Source of the DNA: an uncultured bacterium
Lineage (GTDB): Bacteria; Muiribacteriota; Ozemobacteria; Ozemobacterales; Ozemobacteraceae
Assembly (NCBI GenBank): GCA_900317935.1
Contig: ONIU01000010.1
Coordinates: forward strand, 1-45,289
Length of the DNA: 45,289 nt
Direction of reading: 5' to 3'
The notes under the pieces were generated by a model. The model was not told where the DNA came from and searched no databases. It saw only the letters and a list, made by a program, of their open reading frames with translations. Of this stretch, positions 42,040-45,289 are shown in pieces. Numbering within the stretch: the stretch's first letter is position 1; every line of letters begins with the position of its first letter. The position numbers and the translations under genes are program-made.

Positions 42040-42070
42040 CTATCTTTCATCTTCTATCTTTCATTTTCTA
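42040..42070. repeat. Two tandem copies of a 14-base pyrimidine-rich repeat
   Basis: CTATCTTTCATCTT (42040-42053) is followed at once by CTATCTTTCATTTT (42054-42067) and a third CTA. The flanks TTTAAGC (42028-42034) and GCTTAAA (42071-42077) are inverted, so the repeat may sit in the loop of a weak stem. Confidence 0.6.
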
Positions 42071-42094
42071 GCTTAAATCTTTTTAACAAATAAG

Positions 42095-42123
42095 TTGACG
42101 AAAAAACTTCTTAGCCTTATATT
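42095..42123 (+). promoter_or_regulatory. Strong sigma70-type promoter of the nuoE-nuoF-hydA operon
   Basis: TTGACG (42095-42100) and TATATT (42118-42123) are separated by 17 bases. RNA would start near 42130 and carry a leader of about 80 bases ending in AGGAGGTCC, a near-perfect ribosome-binding site. TAGCCTT at 42112-42118 is repeated inverted before the ribosome-binding site (AAGGCTA). Confidence 0.68.
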
Positions 42124-42210
42124 ACTTTAACGCTTTGCTTACTTTTAATTTTTAAGTTTGTTAAAAGTTTCACAAGGCTAAAATAAAAATATAACAGGAG
42201 GTCCGTCGTA

Positions 42211-42708
42211 ATGGCCGACCAGATTGACACCAAATTAGAAAAGGTTTGCGGAATTGTAGAAAAATGGAATTGCGATCCTAGCAAATTAATTCCTATTCTC
42301 CAAGAAGTTCAAGAAATTTATCGCTATCTTCCAGAAGATGCAATCAATCTCTGTGCTAGAAAGCTTAAAATTTCTGCATCTCAGATTTATGGTGTGGCAA
42401 CTTTTTATGCTCACTTCTCTCTTACTCCAAAGGGAAAATATTTGATTAAATGCTGCAATGGTACTGCTTGTCACGTTAAAAAGTCTATGTCAGTTCTTGA
42501 AGCTATCATGAAAAAGCTTGGTCTTTCTGAAAAGAAACTCACTACTGACGATATGCTTTTCACTCTTGAAATCGTTTCTTGTCTCGGTGCCTGCGGTCTT
42601 GCTCCTGTTATGGTTATCAATGAAGACGTTCATGGTCAGATGACTCCAGATAAAGCACTCAAGCTTATCGAAGATATTATTGCTACCGAAAAGGGGGCCG
42701 CTAAATGA
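42211..42708 (+). CDS. NuoE-like [2Fe-2S] subunit of an NAD-linked hydrogenase or dehydrogenase
   Basis: This subunit (HydC, HndA or NuoE in related complexes) carries one [2Fe-2S] cluster that passes electrons near the flavin site. The 165-residue protein has an N-terminal helical part (LIPILQEVQEIYRYLPEDA, ASQIYGVATFYAHFSL) and a thioredoxin-like domain. Its four ligands are in the standard spacing: C82-x4-C87 and C124-x3-C128. Strong AGGAGG precedes ATG 42211. The stop overlaps the ATG of the next gene by four bases (ATGA), which indicates coupled translation. Confidence 0.95.
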   Translation: MADQIDTKLEKVCGIVEKWNCDPSKLIPILQEVQEIYRYLPEDAINLCARKLKISASQIYGVATFYAHFSLTPKGKYLIKCCNGTACHVKKSMSVLEAIMKKLGLSEKKLTTDDMLFTLEIVSCLGACGLAPVMVINEDVHGQMTPDKALKLIEDIIATEKGAAK

Positions 42709-44603
42709 GTAATATAGATCTTAAGAAAATTGCAGAAGAATTTAAAGCTAATCTTGAAGATCGCCGTATTGTTGTTTGTGCAGGTACTGCCTGTGTTGCT
42801 AACGGCTCACTTAAAGTTATTGACGCTCTTCAAAAAGAAATTGAAGCTGCTGGAATCAAAGTAAGAGTTGAAGCAAACCATCATAAATGTGGCGGCGAAA
42901 AGAAAGATTTGTATCTCTCTAAGAGCGGTTGTCATGGTTTTTGTCAGCAGGGTCCTCTTGTTACAATAATGCCAGAAAACATTCTTTACGTTAAGGTTAA
43001 ACCAGAAGACGCTAAAGAAATAGTTGAAAAGACTCTTAAAAACGGCGAAGTTATCGACAGACTTCTTTTTGTTGAACCAGGTTCTGGTAAACATTCAAGA
43101 AATGCTGACGAAATCACATTCTATAAGCTTCAGCAGAGAACTTCTCTCAAACGCTGCGGTCATGTAAACCCAGAAGATGTTAGAGAATATATTGCCAACA
43201 GCGGTTATGACGGCGCTCGCAAGGCTATTTGCGAAATGACTTCTGAACAGGTTTGTCAGGAAGTATTAGACTCTGGTTTAAGAGGCCGCGGTGGTGCTGG
43301 TTTCCCAACTGGTAGAAAATGGCAGCTCACTCTCCCCAACAAGAGCCCTGACGGTGTTAAGTATGTTATTTGTAACGCTGACGAAGGCGACCCAGGTGCT
43401 TTCATGGATAGAAGCGTTATGGAAGGTAACCCACACAGCGTTATCGAAGGTATGATGATTGCCGCTAAAGGTATTCAGGCTACAAAAGGCTTTGTATACT
43501 GCCGTGCAGAATATCCATTAGCTGTTAAGCGCATTCGCAAAGCTATTGATGATGCTAGAGAAATCGGCGTTCTCGGCAATAACATTTTTGGAACTGACTT
43601 CTCTTTCGATATAGAAGTTATGGAAGGTGCCGGCGCATTCGTATGTGGTGAAGAAACTGCTCTCATCCACTCAATCGAAGGTCAGCGCGGTATGCCAACT
43701 GCAAAACCACCGTTCCCAGCAGTAAGCGGTTTATTTGGCAAACCAACAGTAATCAATAACGTTGAAACCTTAGCCTGTGTTCCATTAATTCTCAAATATG
43801 GTGCTCAGTGGTTCAAGGGAATGGGTACTGAAAATTCTGCTGGTACTAAGACATTTGCTCTTACTGGTCAGGTTGCTAATACTGGTCTTGTTGAAGTTCC
43901 ATTTGGAACCACTCTCCGCAAGATTATATTTGATATCGGCGGCGGTATCACTGATGACCAGGGCAATCCACTTCCACCAAGCGAATTCAAAGCAGTTCAA
44001 ATCGGTGGTCCATCAGGCGCTTGTTTGACTGAAGAACTCTTAGACGTTCCTATAGATTTTGACTCAGTTAAGAAGTATGGTGCAATCGTTGGTTCAGGTG
44101 GTCTTGTTGTTATGAACAAGTCTAACTGTATGGTTAAGATTGCTCGCTTCTTCATGAAGTTCACACAGAGCGAATCTTGCGGTAAGTGTGTTCTCTGCCG
44201 TGAAGGTACTGCTCAGATGCTTGCTTTGTTAGACGATATTATCGCTGGCAAAGGCACTATGGAAACCATCGACCAGTTGGAAGAACTCGCTAAGGCTGTT
44301 TCAGACGGTTCTCTCTGTGCTCTTGGTAAGACTGCTCCAAATCCAGTTCTTTCTACTCTTAAGACTTTCAGAGATGAATATATTGCACATGTTCGCGACA
44401 AAAAATGTCCAGCTCATCAGTGTGCTGCTCTCAGTTGTCCCGAAATTGACCCAGCTAAATGTAAAGGCTGCACTGCCTGTGCTAGACAGTGCCCAGTTGG
44501 AGCTATTTCCGGCACTGTAAAGAATCCACACAAGATTGATGAAACTAAGTGCATTAAGTGTGGCGCTTGCAAGAGAACTTGCAAATTTGGCGCAATAAAG
44601 TAA
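42705..44603 (+). CDS. NuoF-like flavin subunit (HydB/HndC type)
   Basis: The subunit binds FMN and NAD(P)H and moves electrons between the nucleotide and iron-sulfur clusters. At 632 residues it is longer than NuoF of respiratory complex I and has the layout of bifurcating-hydrogenase HydB. Residues about 15-115 are a thioredoxin-like [2Fe-2S] domain (CAGTACVANG, then SGCHGFCQQGP). The core has GLRGRGGAGFPTGRKW, CNADEGDPGAFMDR and GAGAFVCGEETALI. A 4Fe-4S site follows near 490 (SCGKCVLCREGT). Two C-terminal [4Fe-4S] motifs (CKGCTACARQCP and CIKCGACKRTCK) complete it. The next gene starts 16 bases later. Confidence 0.95.
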   Translation: MSNIDLKKIAEEFKANLEDRRIVVCAGTACVANGSLKVIDALQKEIEAAGIKVRVEANHHKCGGEKKDLYLSKSGCHGFCQQGPLVTIMPENILYVKVKPEDAKEIVEKTLKNGEVIDRLLFVEPGSGKHSRNADEITFYKLQQRTSLKRCGHVNPEDVREYIANSGYDGARKAICEMTSEQVCQEVLDSGLRGRGGAGFPTGRKWQLTLPNKSPDGVKYVICNADEGDPGAFMDRSVMEGNPHSVIEGMMIAAKGIQATKGFVYCRAEYPLAVKRIRKAIDDAREIGVLGNNIFGTDFSFDIEVMEGAGAFVCGEETALIHSIEGQRGMPTAKPPFPAVSGLFGKPTVINNVETLACVPLILKYGAQWFKGMGTENSAGTKTFALTGQVANTGLVEVPFGTTLRKIIFDIGGGITDDQGNPLPPSEFKAVQIGGPSGACLTEELLDVPIDFDSVKKYGAIVGSGGLVVMNKSNCMVKIARFFMKFTQSESCGKCVLCREGTAQMLALLDDIIAGKGTMETIDQLEELAKAVSDGSLCALGKTAPNPVLSTLKTFRDEYIAHVRDKKCPAHQCAALSCPEIDPAKCKGCTACARQCPVGAISGTVKNPHKIDETKCIKCGACKRTCKFGAIK

Positions 44604-44619
44604 TTGGGGGAACAGTATA

Positions 44620-45289
44620 ATGGCTGAAAAAACTCTATTCATAAATGGAAAAGAAGTCGCTTTTGATAACGAAAAAAATCTTCTCGAAGTAATTAGAAAA
44701 GCTGGAATCGACCTTCCAACTCTTTGCTATCATCCAATGCTCAAGGCTTACGGTGCCTGCCGTCTCTGCGTAATCGAAAACATTATGCCAAACGGTGCCC
44801 GCATGGTTAATACAGCTTGTACTACTGCTCCAGCTCCTGGTATGAAAATTGAAACTCATACTCCAAGACTGCGCCAGATTCGTAAAGTAGCAGTAGAACT
44901 TCTTCTTGCTTCTCACAAAGTTGAATGCCCAACCTGTGATCAGGCTGGCCACTGCAAACTTGAAGCAATCGCTCACAAGCTTGGCGTTGACAAAGTCCGC
45001 TTCAAAAAGCTTGCTGAACCACATCCAATCGACAACTCTTCTTATGCAATCGTCAGAGATCCAGAAAAATGTATCCTCTGCGGTCAGTGTGTAAGATATT
45101 GTAAGGAAATCCACGGTGTTGCCGCTATCGACCTCGCTGGTCGTGGTAAGAACACTGTTGTAACTCCAGCATTCTTCAAGCCAATCGCTGAAACTGAATG
45201 TATCAACTGTGGTCAGTGTGCTGCTGTATGTCCAGTAGGCGCTCTCACTGTTAAGAAGAACATTCTTGAAGTTCAGAAGAACCTCGACG
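44620..45289 (+). CDS. HydA/NuoG-type iron-sulfur subunit, N-terminal part
   Basis: The frame opens at ATG 44620 after GGGGG and runs off the window after 223 codons. The visible part holds a plant-type [2Fe-2S] domain with ligands C36, C47, C50 and C67, then a His-containing cluster motif (HKVECPTCDQAGHCKLE), then two [4Fe-4S] motifs (CILCGQCVRYCKE and CINCGQCAAVCPVGAL). This is the N-terminal order of [FeFe]-hydrogenase large subunits and also of NuoG or formate dehydrogenase relatives. With the HydB-like neighbour, a bifurcating or NAD-linked [FeFe]-hydrogenase is most likely. The H-cluster domain that would prove it lies outside the window. Confidence 0.88.
   Translation, partial: MAEKTLFINGKEVAFDNEKNLLEVIRKAGIDLPTLCYHPMLKAYGACRLCVIENIMPNGARMVNTACTTAPAPGMKIETHTPRLRQIRKVAVELLLASHKVECPTCDQAGHCKLEAIAHKLGVDKVRFKKLAEPHPIDNSSYAIVRDPEKCILCGQCVRYCKEIHGVAAIDLAGRGKNTVVTPAFFKPIAETECINCGQCAAVCPVGALTVKKNILEVQKNLD

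Noticed and set aside
44635..45114. 159-codon frame on the minus strand
   Set aside because: It is antisense to the HydA-type gene, whose Cys-rich iron-sulfur motifs are unmistakable.
1..45289. tRNA or rRNA genes
   Set aside because: I found no cloverleaf with a T-loop motif and no rRNA signature in any spacer, though short tRNA genes cannot be excluded without a scan.

Overview
The window is low-GC DNA (mid-30s percent by eye) from a Gram-negative-type, anaerobic bacterium. An LpxK kinase for lipid A, an outer-membrane beta-barrel protein with a C-terminal Phe and an OmpH/Skp-like protein point to an outer membrane. A NuoE/NuoF/HydA-type complex and a molybdenum hydroxylase subunit point to anaerobic redox metabolism. 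The gene orders smc-ftsY and rpsF-ssb-rpsR-DUF2232-rplI are ordinary bacterial ones. I cannot place the phylum from sequence alone. Many envelope proteins, minor pseudopilins and carboxypeptidase-regulatory-like domains would suit an uncultivated phylum such as Riflebacteria, but that is a guess.

Layout. 1-357 (-): start of a small membrane-anchored protein. 559-6818 (+): envelope block of a LysM/M23 peptidoglycan hydrolase, a beta-barrel protein, a FecR/NTF2/regulatory-like multidomain protein and a lipoprotein. 6819-10379: a MurC/Mpl-type ligase and a GT4 glycosyltransferase, separated by intergenic DNA rich in structured repeats. 10380-12684 (+): rpsF-ssb-rpsR-DUF2232-rplI with a good sigma70-type promoter, a candidate leader and a strong terminator. 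12887-20210 (-): dnaB, a secreted protein of unknown function, three glycosyltransferase domains in two proteins, a pyruvyl transferase and lpxK, nearly all packed end to end. 20279-24033 (-): a polytopic membrane protein, a molybdopterin hydroxylase large subunit without its usual partners, and a 53-codon small membrane protein. 24366-29461 (+): smc-ftsY. 29683-38616 (-): a second member of the unknown secreted family, then (in transcription order from 38616) three minor-pseudopilin-like proteins, an OmpH-like coiled-coil protein and a 1656-residue exported protein. 38813-40738 (+): a secreted protein of seven regulatory-like repeats. 41134-42003 (+): an unknown membrane protein. 42211 to the end (+): nuoE-nuoF-hydA-like operon cut by the window edge.

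How it fits together. The genes serve mainly cell-surface construction (peptidoglycan, lipid A, surface glycans, outer membrane, pilus-like export) alongside core replication, chromosome and translation genes. The two most unusual things are the pseudopilin/OmpH-like/giant-protein operon, which begins at a near-consensus promoter placed almost on its start codon, and three families of short structured intergenic repeats, one with hairpins that change in sequence but keep pairing.
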